Translations under genes and position numbers: made by a program
Notes under the pieces: generated by a model
Database searches by the model: none
What the model saw: the letters and a program-made list of their open reading frames with translations, nothing else
What the model was told of the DNA's origin: nothing
Part shown: positions 51,344 to 60,326 of the stretch, one piece after another
Position numbering within the stretch: position 1 is the stretch's first letter
How the letters are laid out: the number at the start of each line of letters is the position of its first letter
Assembly: GCF_027924605.1 (NCBI RefSeq)
Contig: NZ_AP027042.1
Span: 4,689,524-4,753,523 of the forward strand
Length of the DNA stretch: 64,000 bases
Direction of reading: 5' to 3'
DNA from: Dyella sp. GSA-30
Lineage (GTDB): Bacteria > Pseudomonadota > Gammaproteobacteria > Xanthomonadales > Rhodanobacteraceae

Positions 51344-52177
51344 TCAGGCAACCGGGCTGTCCGTCGACTGCGAGAGCGCTTCGAAACGATCGATATCGAT
51401 GCGCATGTCATCCAGCTTCTGTTTTACCAGGCCGACTGCATCGGAGCCCAACAGCAGATGCACCGGCGGATGCTCCATCTCGATCAACGACAATAACGCC
51501 TGCGCCGCGCGCGCCGGATCGCCCAGTTGCCTGCCGCTTTTCGCAACGCGTGCATCGCGGATCGGATTGAACAACGCGTCGTAGTCGCCGATGCTGCGTT
51601 CCGCCCGCACCATCGAACGCCCGGCCCAGTCTGTACGGAACGAGCCGGGCGCAACCGCGGTGACCTTCACGCCGAACGGCGCCACTTCCTTGGCCAGCAC
51701 TTCGGAAATCCCTTCCAGGGCGAATTTGCTGCCGCAGTAATAGGCGATACCAGGCATGGTGATAAAGCCGCCCATCGACGTGATGTTGACGATGTGGCCG
51801 CGGCGGCGCTCGCGCATGCCCGGGAGCACCGCCTTGATCATGGCGACCGCGGCAAACACATTGACCTCGAACTGACGACGCATCTCGTCCAGCGGCGATT
51901 CTTCGAGTATGCCTTCGTGGCCGTAACCGGCATTGTTGACCAGCACATCGATCGGCCCCGCCAGTTGTTCGGCCTTGGCGACAACCTCCGGAATCGCGGC
52001 GTTGTCGGTAACGTCCAGCACGAAAGCATGGGCGCCTTCGGCCAACGCGGAAAAGTCAGCTGCCGCATCGCTATGGCGAACCGTGCCGATCACCCGATGT
52101 CCGGCGGCCAGCGCCGCCAGCGCAAAGGCGCGGCCGAAGCCCGAGCTCACGCCGGTAATGAAAAGTGTCTTTGCCAT
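51344..52177 (-). CDS. Short-chain dehydrogenase/reductase
   Basis: 277 residues. TLFITGVSSGFGRAFALAAL is the TGxxxGxG cofactor loop; DVLVNNAGYG is the NNAG motif. The active site shows S in ITSMGGF and YYCGSK as the YxxxK tyrosine and lysine (AYYCGSKFALEG). It reduces or oxidises an unknown carbonyl/alcohol with NAD(P)(H). It is divergent from the LysR/dioxygenase operon, with a palindrome between. Confidence 0.9.
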   Translation of the reverse strand: MAKTLFITGVSSGFGRAFALAALAAGHRVIGTVRHSDAAADFSALAEGAHAFVLDVTDNAAIPEVVAKAEQLAGPIDVLVNNAGYGHEGILEESPLDEMRRQFEVNVFAAVAMIKAVLPGMRERRRGHIVNITSMGGFITMPGIAYYCGSKFALEGISEVLAKEVAPFGVKVTAVAPGSFRTDWAGRSMVRAERSIGDYDALFNPIRDARVAKSGRQLGDPARAAQALLSLIEMEHPPVHLLLGSDAVGLVKQKLDDMRIDIDRFEALSQSTDSPVA

Positions 52178-52240
52178 GCTGCACCGTTTCGTTTGGGGGG
52201 TGCAAAAGTGTGGCGCGCCGCCCACCATCGGTCCAATATA

Positions 52241-52252
52241 TGGAATATTCCA
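52241..52252. promoter_or_regulatory. Perfect 12-bp palindrome TGGAATATTCCA
   Basis: Lies in the 99-base spacer between the SDR (start 52177) and the LysR gene (start 52277), 24 bases before the latter. Likely LysR binding site; the TATTCCA arms resemble the ATTCC sites at 22313, but the regulator class is different. Confidence 0.55.
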
Positions 52253-52276
52253 AATCGATTGGTTTAGCCACTAGCC

Positions 52277-53164
52277 ATGGAATTGCGTCACCTGCGCTAC
52301 TTCCTCGCCGTTGCCGAGGAACTGAATTTCACCCGTGCCGCTGCGCGCGTCGGTATCGGCCAGCCGCCGCTGAGCCAGCAGATCCGCGGCCTTGAAGACG
52401 AGTTGGGCACACCACTGTTTCGACGCACGCCGGTGGGCGCGGAGCTGACCGAGGCGGGCAAGGCCTTTTTGCCCGAAGCACGCGCCATACTCCTGCGCGC
52501 CGATCATGCCGCCGAAGCGGCGCGCCGGGCCGGGCGCGGCGAATTGGGCAGTATCCGGATCGGCTTTACGGCATCGGCAGCCTATCTCGATGCCGTACCC
52601 CGATCGATACGATGGTTTACGCGCACCTATGCCGATATCGAAACTTCGCTCGTTGAAGCGGGTACGTCGACTCTATTGGAGCAACTTCGGGACGATCGGC
52701 TCGATGTCGCCTTCATACGATTGGGGCGACGCGATCCGGAGCATGTGTCGATCCTGCCGCTCGGCGCGGAAAGCATGAGCGTGGTCGTGCCGGAAGGACA
52801 CGCATTGACCAAAGCAAAAACGATCGCGCTCGGTGCACTGGCAGGCGAGCGTATGGTGCTGTTTCCGCGCGATGCGGGCCCCAGCCTGCATGACGAAATC
52901 ATCGCAGCGTGCTGGCAGGCCGGCTTTGAACCGTCGTTTGGGCAGGTAGCACCGCAATTTTCCTCCGCGATCAACCTGGTCGCCGCCGGCATGGGGGTAT
53001 CGCTGGTGCCCAAATCCATGGCACGTGTCCAGGTCCGCGGCGTGCGTTATCTCGCTATCCAGAAGGGCGCGCCCGTGATCAGGCTGGCCCTGGCCACGCC
53101 AGCGGCCGGCAACACGCGGGTCGTCGATCATTTCGTAGCATCGGTACGACGTATAATGGGCTGA
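52277..53164 (+). CDS. LysR family regulator
   Basis: 295 residues. MELRHLRYFLAVAEELNFTRAAARVGIGQPPLSQQIRGLEDELGTPLFRR is the CatR/BenM-like winged helix. The effector domain begins at about residue 90. It is divergent from an SDR and overlaps the dioxygenase start (TGATG), so the two are cotranscribed. It probably senses a substrate or product of the dioxygenase or SDR. Confidence 0.9.
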   Translation: MELRHLRYFLAVAEELNFTRAAARVGIGQPPLSQQIRGLEDELGTPLFRRTPVGAELTEAGKAFLPEARAILLRADHAAEAARRAGRGELGSIRIGFTASAAYLDAVPRSIRWFTRTYADIETSLVEAGTSTLLEQLRDDRLDVAFIRLGRRDPEHVSILPLGAESMSVVVPEGHALTKAKTIALGALAGERMVLFPRDAGPSLHDEIIAACWQAGFEPSFGQVAPQFSSAINLVAAGMGVSLVPKSMARVQVRGVRYLAIQKGAPVIRLALATPAAGNTRVVDHFVASVRRIMG

Positions 53165-53892
53165 TGTCGCACACCCATCCCCCCGTCGTTTCCTCGTTGC
53201 TCGAACCCGTGCAACGAGAAGGTTTCTGCTTTGCCACCGCGGACACGATGCGCCCCTTGCTTGAAGCCGCGGGCGGTCTGGCGGACTGGAACGCATTCGC
53301 CGATAGCTGGAATCGACTCGAGCCCGATCCCTATATCGCGGCGACCGGCCGCAGCCGACGCCGGCGACATGCCACCTTTTCCGCCGATGCCAACGGGGTA
53401 AAGGCCGAACCCCATCAGGCGCATTTCCAGTCGCTGCAGTACAACACGCTGCAAGGCAACATCCAGCGCTGGTTCGAGCCGGTCGAACCGTCCACCGCAG
53501 CCAGTCAAAGCCTGCATACCATTCTCGCGTTCTGCCACCGCTTCTTCGGCGCACTGGCGCCGGAACAGCTGCATTGGCATGTGGAACTGCATCAGTTTCG
53601 TATCGAAGCGAGCGCCGATGCCGCGGGTGAGCCCACGCCTGAAGGCAGTCATCGCGATGGCGTGGATTTTGTCCTGGTGCTGCTGGTCGACCGCGAAAAC
53701 ATCGCCAGCGGTTCGACCAGCATCCATGCTCCTGATGGCAAACCGCTGGGCGAGTTCACCTTGACGCATGCACTGGACTCGGCGCTGATTCACGATCCGC
53801 GTGTATTTCACGGCGTAACACCGGTAAATCCAATCGATCCGAAGAAAGCATCGCACCGCGATGTACTCGTGGTTACATTCCGCGCGAAATAA
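53164..53892 (+). CDS. 2OG-Fe dioxygenase family protein (PF10014, isoleucine-dioxygenase-like)
   Basis: 242 residues. GSHRDGVDFVLVLLVDRENI holds the HxD iron ligands H163 and D165; H216 in RVFHGVTPV is the third; R232 in SHRDVLVVTF would bind 2-oxoglutarate. This family includes bacterial amino-acid hydroxylases such as the L-isoleucine 4-hydroxylase. FHPxxxR-type N-terminal features such as PHQAHFQSLQYNTLQG are family-typical. The start codon overlaps the LysR stop, coupling their translation. Substrate here is unknown. Confidence 0.85.
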   Translation: MSHTHPPVVSSLLEPVQREGFCFATADTMRPLLEAAGGLADWNAFADSWNRLEPDPYIAATGRSRRRRHATFSADANGVKAEPHQAHFQSLQYNTLQGNIQRWFEPVEPSTAASQSLHTILAFCHRFFGALAPEQLHWHVELHQFRIEASADAAGEPTPEGSHRDGVDFVLVLLVDRENIASGSTSIHAPDGKPLGEFTLTHALDSALIHDPRVFHGVTPVNPIDPKKASHRDVLVVTFRAK

Positions 53893-54077
53893 CCCAGATG
53901 CGAGATGGCCTACCGCCAAAGTCGTATCGCCTGCGTTGGGCATCGCGCGCATAGTCGTATGCTTGAAGTTCGCCATCGCGGATGTTTCGGCATGGCTTGT
54001 AGCACCTCGATCGCGGCGCAATACTCGCAATTCGGCCGGCTCCCGTGCCGGCCATCAACCCGCCGGAGACACGACTC

Positions 54078-54428
54078 ATGATGGATTGGATGGAATATCG
54101 CAAAGAGCTGGTAGGCCGCATCGGTGAACTGGGCAAGCTGACGCCTGGAACGCTCAAGGGTTACCAGGAGCTTTCCAGCGCCGGTGAAAAGACCGGGCAT
54201 CTGGATGCCAAGACGCGCGAGCTGATTTCGCTGGCGGTGGCCGTCACCACGCGTTGCGATGGCTGCATCACCGTGCATACCGGAGAAGCGCTCAAGCACG
54301 GCGCCACGCGCGAAGAGATTTCCGAAGCACTGGGCGTGGCGATCGCGATGAATGCCGGCGCGGCCCTGGTGTATTCCGCGCGCGTCATGGATGCGGTGAG
54401 CCAGCACAGCGCAGCCAAAGGCAGTTGA
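54078..54428 (+). CDS. Carboxymuconolactone decarboxylase/AhpD-like protein
   Basis: 116 residues. The motif is KTRELISLAVAVTTRCDGCITVHTGEALKHGATREEI, with C60, C63 and H67 as the CxxC-H pair used by AhpD-type disulfide or peroxidase proteins. EL before it (E48) is typical of the active AhpD form. Likely a small redox-active protein of the CMD fold; its reaction partner is not shown. Start at the first of two ATGs (54078/54081) after GGAGA. Confidence 0.83.
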   Translation: MMDWMEYRKELVGRIGELGKLTPGTLKGYQELSSAGEKTGHLDAKTRELISLAVAVTTRCDGCITVHTGEALKHGATREEISEALGVAIAMNAGAALVYSARVMDAVSQHSAAKGS

Positions 54429-54651
54429 AGCCTTATCGATACGGGCGCGTATAGCGGGCGCGGCCATTGAGCGGCGCCCTTGCACCAGCCTGTCGTAAAA
54501 ACGTCACCGTACGCTACGCAAAAACAGACGAAAGCCAACGGCAGTTAACCGGCTTGGCCGCCAAATCGCCTCCGGCTGATGCTATCGACAACCGAACCGT
54601 GTCATATGCGTTTGAGCTGGCACCCCCGCCAGAATAAAACGCTGGGCAGTT

Positions 54652-56256
54652 ATGTCGGTAAAACAGACGCTGTCATTTTCGCAGCTCCAGGCGCTTCCCC
54701 CGGCGCTTCGCGATGACAACTCAAATGCAGGCGCCCTGCTGCCTGCCGAAAAGACCGGCGAATCCTGGCTATCGGGCGATCTTGTCTGGATGCTGGCGGT
54801 GGTCGGCATCGGGCTGTTGCTGCGCTTGATCCATATCGGCCATCAACCGTTCTGGCTGGATGAAGCGCTGACTTTCCAGCGCATTCATCTGGATCTGCCC
54901 GACCTGGTTAACGACAGTTTCGCCAACCGGCACATGCCGAGCTATTTCCTGCTGCTGCAGCTGCTGGTGCCCTATGCCCCGGGCGCTGCATTGCTGCGCA
55001 TTCCATCGGCGCTGCTGGGCGCGATGTCGATTGGCATGGTGTTCGCGATCGCTCGACGCGTTGGCGGCAGGAACGCCGGGCTCATCGCCGGACTGCTGAT
55101 GGCGTTCTCGCCGTTACAGGTGCAATACGGGCAGGAAGCACGCTCCTACACGCTGGTAACGCTGTTGATCACCACTGCCTTGTGGGGCTTGGTACGCCTC
55201 GCCCAGGATGCTCAACGCGCTTCACTGGGAGTCCGGCAACGTGGCTTCGACGTATGGGGCTGGGCCTGTTATCTGCTAGGCACAATCGGCGCACTGGATG
55301 TGTTGGGCGACGCCGCGCCCTGGCTGCTGGCTTCGAACCTGTCGCTATGGCTGGTCTGGTATCACTTGCGACAAGACACTGAGGCGCGTCGCGGATTTCA
55401 GCGTAACTGGATCATCAGCCAGGCCATCGTGCTGGTCTGCTGTGTACCGTTCTACGGCGCGATCATGTTGGCCAACGGCAGCCACATGCTGCAGAACTTC
55501 GACTGGATTCCGCAGCTCAGCTGGCGAAACATCTGGATCGCCGCCAAGAGCGTCTACCTGATGCGCATGGCTACCGTGGTGCAGTTCGGCTTGATGCCCA
55601 CCGCCGTACCCTTGCTCGGCCCACTGGTCGCCTTGCTCGGCGTCATTGGCATTTATCGCGTGCGTGGGCGTCTCGATGGCCGCGTGCTGTTGCTCGGCTT
55701 TCTCACCCTGCCGTTGTTGTTGCTGGCGGTGTCGCTCTTCAAATCGATGCTGCTGCCGCGCTATATCCTGTGGAGTGCGGCGCCATTCTTCGTGTTGGCC
55801 GGCCTGGGGGCTGCAGCATTGCCTCGACGCGCGATGCCCTTGCTGGTGACGACCCTGCTCCTGGTCGGTTCGATCAATCTGGCCCCGGTCTATCGGATCG
55901 AGACCAAACCGCGCTGGGACGTCGCCGCCGCGACGCTGGCCGCGAATGTGCGTCCCGGCGATACCGTGCTGACCTCGGACCCGAACGCACCGACCATGCT
56001 CTCGGTGCTGCAACCGAAGAACCAGCAGCCTATCGACGGCAAGGCACTGGTCACCCAGGACCTGGACGTCGCCCTGGCACGCTGGAAGCAAGGCAGCCGG
56101 GTATGGGCAGTCAATGGACGATCGGCGATGGGCGAACGCGAAGACGTGGATACATTCAAGAACACGCTGGCCGCACTCGGCACGCCTGCAGCGCAGATTC
56201 CTCAAGGCAAGGAGATCACGATCCTGATGTTCCAGGCACCCGCTGCAGCGGATTGA
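54652..56256 (+). CDS. GT39-type glycosyltransferase (ArnT/PMT-like)
   Basis: 534 residues. About 10-12 membrane helices follow a short soluble N-terminus. HIGHQPFWLDEALTFQRI carries the DE motif (D70-E71) of the first periplasmic loop, the catalytic acid pair of the GT-C fold ArnT/PMT enzymes. It transfers sugar from an undecaprenyl-phosphate donor to a lipid or protein acceptor. No lipid A modification genes are adjacent. The C-terminal 100 residues form the periplasmic region. Confidence 0.82.
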   Translation: MSVKQTLSFSQLQALPPALRDDNSNAGALLPAEKTGESWLSGDLVWMLAVVGIGLLLRLIHIGHQPFWLDEALTFQRIHLDLPDLVNDSFANRHMPSYFLLLQLLVPYAPGAALLRIPSALLGAMSIGMVFAIARRVGGRNAGLIAGLLMAFSPLQVQYGQEARSYTLVTLLITTALWGLVRLAQDAQRASLGVRQRGFDVWGWACYLLGTIGALDVLGDAAPWLLASNLSLWLVWYHLRQDTEARRGFQRNWIISQAIVLVCCVPFYGAIMLANGSHMLQNFDWIPQLSWRNIWIAAKSVYLMRMATVVQFGLMPTAVPLLGPLVALLGVIGIYRVRGRLDGRVLLLGFLTLPLLLLAVSLFKSMLLPRYILWSAAPFFVLAGLGAAALPRRAMPLLVTTLLLVGSINLAPVYRIETKPRWDVAAATLAANVRPGDTVLTSDPNAPTMLSVLQPKNQQPIDGKALVTQDLDVALARWKQGSRVWAVNGRSAMGEREDVDTFKNTLAALGTPAAQIPQGKEITILMFQAPAAAD

Positions 56257-56285
56257 TAGCTGCGTCCGACCGCCGGCTTCGTTGG

Positions 56286-56708
56286 CTAACAGTCCGAACC
56301 GTGGTCGTTGATGACGATCGCCTGCCCGAAAACATCGACAAGCTTCGCCTCGTGCTGTTGCAGCCAGACGAGCGCCCTGGGGTCGAAAGCCCCGCTCTGC
56401 AATAACGTGATCGGTGCCGCGTGGCCGCTCAGCCGTGCATCGAGCGCGACCCAACCTTTGCCTTTTGCCGGATGCATCAGATCGATGGAGAGATCGATCA
56501 GCCTGTCGCGCGGGAGCACGACAGCCATGCCCTTGTGCCACAAGCCGCAGCTGTTCGATGCCTCGTCCGACCAGCCGATCAGGTGCCACAGCTTGCTGTG
56601 GACGATATGAAAAACCACGCCCATCGGCAGCGGGATATCGCGCTCGGCCGAAGGGCCCAGCGCCAGTGGAAGCGCAACGTTTTCCTCGATGGTCTTGATC
56701 CGTGGCAT
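56286..56708 (-). CDS. Hypothetical protein
   Basis: 140 residues from the ATG at 56708. No signal or membrane segment. It opens MPRIKTIEENVALPLALGPS, with MGVVFHIVHSKLWHLIGWSDEASNSC in the middle. I recognise no domain. It converges on the glycosyltransferase gene and shares a divergent spacer with the ABC importer. Function unknown. Confidence 0.6.
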   Translation of the reverse strand: MPRIKTIEENVALPLALGPSAERDIPLPMGVVFHIVHSKLWHLIGWSDEASNSCGLWHKGMAVVLPRDRLIDLSIDLMHPAKGKGWVALDARLSGHAAPITLLQSGAFDPRALVWLQQHEAKLVDVFGQAIVINDHGSDC

Positions 56709-56857
56709 CCGGGCGCTTCGTTTGATCCTGTAACAGCGATCATAGCGAGTGGTCGCTGATAAATGCTTACGGTAGAGTTCACGCCGTATGCTCAACGCAC
56801 CATGCCAGCCGCCCGCCCTGCTCCTCACCGCGCCTTCACATGTAGCGGGAGGCACTG

Positions 56858-57625
56858 TTGTCCGCGGCTGATGCGACTCAGCTCGCATTTGCGCTGGAGC
56901 ATGTGAGCAAGCGCTACGGCGATATCGTCGCGCTCGACAATGTCGATCTGGCATTTGCCCATGGCAGCACGACGGCATTGATCGGCAGCAGCGGCTCCGG
57001 CAAGTCGACCGTACTACGCCTGCTGCTGGGCCTGGATTGGCCCGATCGCGGCAGCATCAAGACCGATGGCCGCGTGCTCGAACGAGCCCACGTACTGCAA
57101 TTGCGCCAACGTGTCGGCTACGTGATCCAGGATGGCGGTCTGTTTCCGCACCTCACCGGCCTGGGTAATCTCGCGCTGCAACCGCGTTATCTCGGCTGGG
57201 ACATGAAACGTGTCCGCGAGCGCGCGGAAGAACTCGCTGTATTGACCGATCTCCCGCTTGACGTATTAGACCGCTACCCGGCCGAACTCTCCGGTGGCCA
57301 ACGGCAACGCGTTGCCTTGATGCGTGGCTTGATGCTCAACCCCGATGCCTTGCTGCTCGATGAGCCCCTGGGTGCGCTCGATCCGATCGTTCGTCACGAA
57401 CTGCAGGATGAACTCAAACGCATCTTCGACCAGCTCGGCAAGACGGTGATCGTCGTCACGCACGACCTGGCCGAGGCCGCGTGGTTTGCAGAGCGGCTGG
57501 TGCTGATCAGCGAAGGCAAGGTCGTGCAGGACGGCCGGTTGGACGATCTGCGCCAACGTCCGGCGAACGATTTCGTACGACGCTTCGTTGCGGCCCAACG
57601 CCGCCTACCCGAATCGTCGACATGA
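56858..57625 (+). CDS. ABC transporter ATPase, osmoprotectant (OpuCA)-type
   Basis: 255 residues from a TTG; GGGAGG at 56847 fixes the start. Walker A GSSGSGKST, Q-loop VIQDGGLFP, signature LSGGQRQR, Walker B ALLLDEPLGA, and switch H in VVTHDLAEA. The C-terminal CBS domains found in some OpuCA proteins are absent. Quaternary ammonium import (glycine betaine, choline) is the family role; related proteins import ergothioneine. It overlaps the fused partner by 4 bases. Confidence 0.86.
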   Translation: MSAADATQLAFALEHVSKRYGDIVALDNVDLAFAHGSTTALIGSSGSGKSTVLRLLLGLDWPDRGSIKTDGRVLERAHVLQLRQRVGYVIQDGGLFPHLTGLGNLALQPRYLGWDMKRVRERAEELAVLTDLPLDVLDRYPAELSGGQRQRVALMRGLMLNPDALLLDEPLGALDPIVRHELQDELKRIFDQLGKTVIVVTHDLAEAAWFAERLVLISEGKVVQDGRLDDLRQRPANDFVRRFVAAQRRLPESST

Positions 57626-59094
57626 AGCGTCTGTTGATCCTGCTTGCGCTGCTGCCGGCCCTGGCCTGGGCAACGCCGGTGCGTATCGGCTCCAAGCAAT
57701 TCACCGAGTCGGTGGTGCTTGGCGAAGTGGCGCGGCTGGACGCGCAGCAAGCCGGCGTGGATGCCACGCATCAGCGCGAGCTCGGCGGCACACGCATCTT
57801 GTGGAGCGCGTTGCAGCACGGCGATATCGATGCATACCCCGAATACACCGGCACGCTGACCCAGGAGCTGTTGAAAAACGTGGCGCCAAATGCGGATATC
57901 GCCACGTTGCGCGAAAAACTCAAGCCGCTGGGCATAGGCATCACCGACTCGCTGGGCTTCAGCGATACCTATGCCGTCGGCATGCTGGAAACCACGGCTG
58001 CCAAGCTCGGCATCGCGCGTCTCTCCGACCTGTCAAAACATCCCGAGCTACGCTTCGGATTCTCCAACGAGTTCATGGATCGCCAGGACGGTTGGCCGGG
58101 CATTCGCGCGAGTTACGCCTTACCACAAACGCAGGTGCGCGGTCTCGACCACACCTTGTCGTACCGTGCCGTCGCTGATCATGCCGTCGATGCGATCGAC
58201 CTTTACAGTACGGACGCGGAAATTCCTTACTACCACCTGCGCGTGCTCGAAGACGACCGCCAATACTTTCCGCGCTACGACGCCGTGTTCCTTTATCGTC
58301 TGCCGCTGGAGCAAAGCGCACCCGACTTTGTCGATGTCCTGCGCCGGCTTGCCGGGCGCATCGACGTCAAGACCATGCAGCAGATGAACGCCGAGGTGAA
58401 ACTTAAAGGCGCGAAGGAGACGGATGTCGCCGCGCGCTTTCTTGGTGTGCGTGCCGACGATGATCGAGCCGGCCTCGCAACCCGTCTGCTTCAGCGCACC
58501 ATCGAGCATGTGAGGCTGGTGGCTCTTTCGCTCGGCATGGCGCTGTTGCTTGCTATTCCACTGGGTATCCTGGCCGCGCGATGGACACGCCTGGGGCAAT
58601 TGGTGATCGCGCTCACCGGCGTGTTGCAGACCATCCCTTCGCTGGCGATGTTCGTCTTCATGATTCCGTTGTTCGGCATCGGTACCTGGCCGGCGATCGC
58701 GGCACTCTTTCTCTATAGCCTGCTGCCGATCGTGCGCAACACGCATGCCGGATTGATCGGCATTCCCCACGAGCTACGCGAATCGGCCGCGGCGCTGGGC
58801 CTGTCCAGCGCGGCGAGGTTGCGCCATGTGGAATTGCCCATGGCGATGCGTTCGATTCTGGCCGGCATCAAGACGGCTGCCGTGATCAATGTCGGTACCG
58901 CCACACTGGCCGCGCTTATCGGCGCCGGTGGTTACGGCCAACCGATACTCACCGGTATCCGCCTCGACAATGTCGCTTTGATCCTGGAAGGCGCGGTGCC
59001 TTCGGCGGTGCTTGCCTTGCTGGTGCAGGGGCTTTTTGAGGGCGTAGAGCGCTGGCTTACGCCGCGCGGCTTGAGAATCCAGGCACGGCTATAG
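57622..59094 (+). CDS. Fused substrate-binding protein and permease, osmoprotectant/ergothioneine type
   Basis: 490 residues. A signal peptide (LLILLALLPALAWA) is followed by the substrate-binding domain (VRIGSKQFTESVVLGEVARL...ELGGTRILWSALQHGDIDAYPEYTGTLTQELL), about residues 18-285. A permease domain with about five to six helices follows (LGILAARWTRLGQLVIALTGVLQTIPSLAMFVFMIPLFGIG, RESAAALGLSSAARLRHVELPMA with the EAA loop). Substrates in the family are glycine betaine, choline or ergothioneine. Substrate-binding domain first and permease second is the reverse of the OpuF/EgtU order. Confidence 0.86.
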   Translation: MKRLLILLALLPALAWATPVRIGSKQFTESVVLGEVARLDAQQAGVDATHQRELGGTRILWSALQHGDIDAYPEYTGTLTQELLKNVAPNADIATLREKLKPLGIGITDSLGFSDTYAVGMLETTAAKLGIARLSDLSKHPELRFGFSNEFMDRQDGWPGIRASYALPQTQVRGLDHTLSYRAVADHAVDAIDLYSTDAEIPYYHLRVLEDDRQYFPRYDAVFLYRLPLEQSAPDFVDVLRRLAGRIDVKTMQQMNAEVKLKGAKETDVAARFLGVRADDDRAGLATRLLQRTIEHVRLVALSLGMALLLAIPLGILAARWTRLGQLVIALTGVLQTIPSLAMFVFMIPLFGIGTWPAIAALFLYSLLPIVRNTHAGLIGIPHELRESAAALGLSSAARLRHVELPMAMRSILAGIKTAAVINVGTATLAALIGAGGYGQPILTGIRLDNVALILEGAVPSAVLALLVQGLFEGVERWLTPRGLRIQARL

Positions 59095-59340
59095 GCTTCC
59101 GCGGGATAGCGGCAGGGGCACCGAAAGCCGATTTTCTATCGGCGAAGCTGTGTGCTGGCAAAACGATGATCGCACCACTGGCTAGCGGCGACAGCTCAAC
59201 GGAAGATAGGCTGATCAAAATGCCTGAGCCGCCGGATTCCAACCGCAGGATGCTGCGATCGATCCGTCGGTCCTTAAGGCATATGCTCGGTAAAGCCTGG
59301 CGGCTCCAGGATTTGCCACACGCCAACACGTAGGAAGGGT

Positions 59341-60324
59341 ATGAGCGCAGTATTGACCATCGCGATGGCTCTGACCGGGGCGGCCACGACCGCGCAGACC
59401 GTACCCACCCAGTACGCCGCGGGCCACTTCTACGCGACGCCACAAACGGCTTCCGGCCAGACCCTGCGCCTGATTGTCGACACCGGCGGTGGCGGCACGG
59501 CCAATCTCTACTGGTTCACCGAAGCCACGGCACAGAAGCTCCACCTGGTTCCGGCGGGCTGCAAACTGGATGGGCATGCGGTCAAGGCGGTGACGGCGCC
59601 GGTCTATCAGAAACAGGCTGCCTTGCCGCCTGCACTCGGGCCGTGCGCGGGCAAGGTGCTGGTCAATGCAGAGAACTTTTCGTACGACGGCCAGTTGGGG
59701 GCAAGCTACCTTGGCACCCGGGTGTGGACGTTCGACTATCCACATCAGCTACTGCGTGCCGAAGGCAGCGCATGGCGGCATGACGTGGCCGCCAAGCCGG
59801 CCAATCTCGGTTTCCAGAAAGACGATACCGGTGGTGTCACGCAGTATTTCCCGCGCATCGTGATGCGCGTCGACGGTATCCCGATCAACATGCTGCTCGA
59901 TACCGGAGCCACCGCGCACCCCACTGCTGCCGGCAAGGCTGCGGCAGGCACCGAGACCGAAGCGGACGGTATGGGCGTGACCAGTTACATCACCACGCGC
60001 ATGTTCGATATCTGGCACAAGAAGCACCCGGATTGGCGGGTCGTCGAAAACGGTGACGACCTGCTGGGCGAGCAATTCAGTGCGCGCCTGATCGAAGTGC
60101 CCAAAGTGCAGATCGCCGGCTGGACCGTCGGCCCCATCTGGTTTACCGAGCGGCCCAACCGGGCGTTTCACAAGATGATGGCGCGCATCATGGACGAGAC
60201 GCCCGAGGGGGCGGTGGGCGGCAATGTGCTGAGCCACTTTTCCATCACCATCGACTACCCCAAAGCCAAAGCCTGGTTTACTTGTGCCCAGGGCTGCGTC
60301 GCTGCAGCCCCGGTCACCAAGTAA
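59341..60324 (+). CDS. Secreted protein with two retropepsin-like DTG motifs
   Basis: 327 residues. A short signal peptide ends at about 19 (ATTAQT). The first aspartic-protease-like motif is LRLIVDTGGGGTANLYWFTE (D47), the second NMLLDTGATAHPTA (D187). The two halves are each about 130 residues, so the chain resembles two retropepsin-like lobes joined together. It is therefore a candidate single-chain aspartic protease, unusual in bacteria; the first motif is DTGG rather than DT/SG-A. It ends 2 bases from the stop of the convergent phosphatase gene. GGAAGG precedes the ATG. Confidence 0.75.
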   Translation: MSAVLTIAMALTGAATTAQTVPTQYAAGHFYATPQTASGQTLRLIVDTGGGGTANLYWFTEATAQKLHLVPAGCKLDGHAVKAVTAPVYQKQAALPPALGPCAGKVLVNAENFSYDGQLGASYLGTRVWTFDYPHQLLRAEGSAWRHDVAAKPANLGFQKDDTGGVTQYFPRIVMRVDGIPINMLLDTGATAHPTAAGKAAAGTETEADGMGVTSYITTRMFDIWHKKHPDWRVVENGDDLLGEQFSARLIEVPKVQIAGWTVGPIWFTERPNRAFHKMMARIMDETPEGAVGGNVLSHFSITIDYPKAKAWFTCAQGCVAAAPVTK

Positions 60325-60326
60325 CC

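Noticed and set aside
54045-54077. Longer start for the CMD/AhpD protein
   Set aside because: The upstream codons do not resemble the family and GGAGA is spaced for the ATG at 54078.
59095-59340. Minus-strand open frame before the tandem-DTG gene
   Set aside because: It overlaps the start of a better-supported gene and shows no family similarity.
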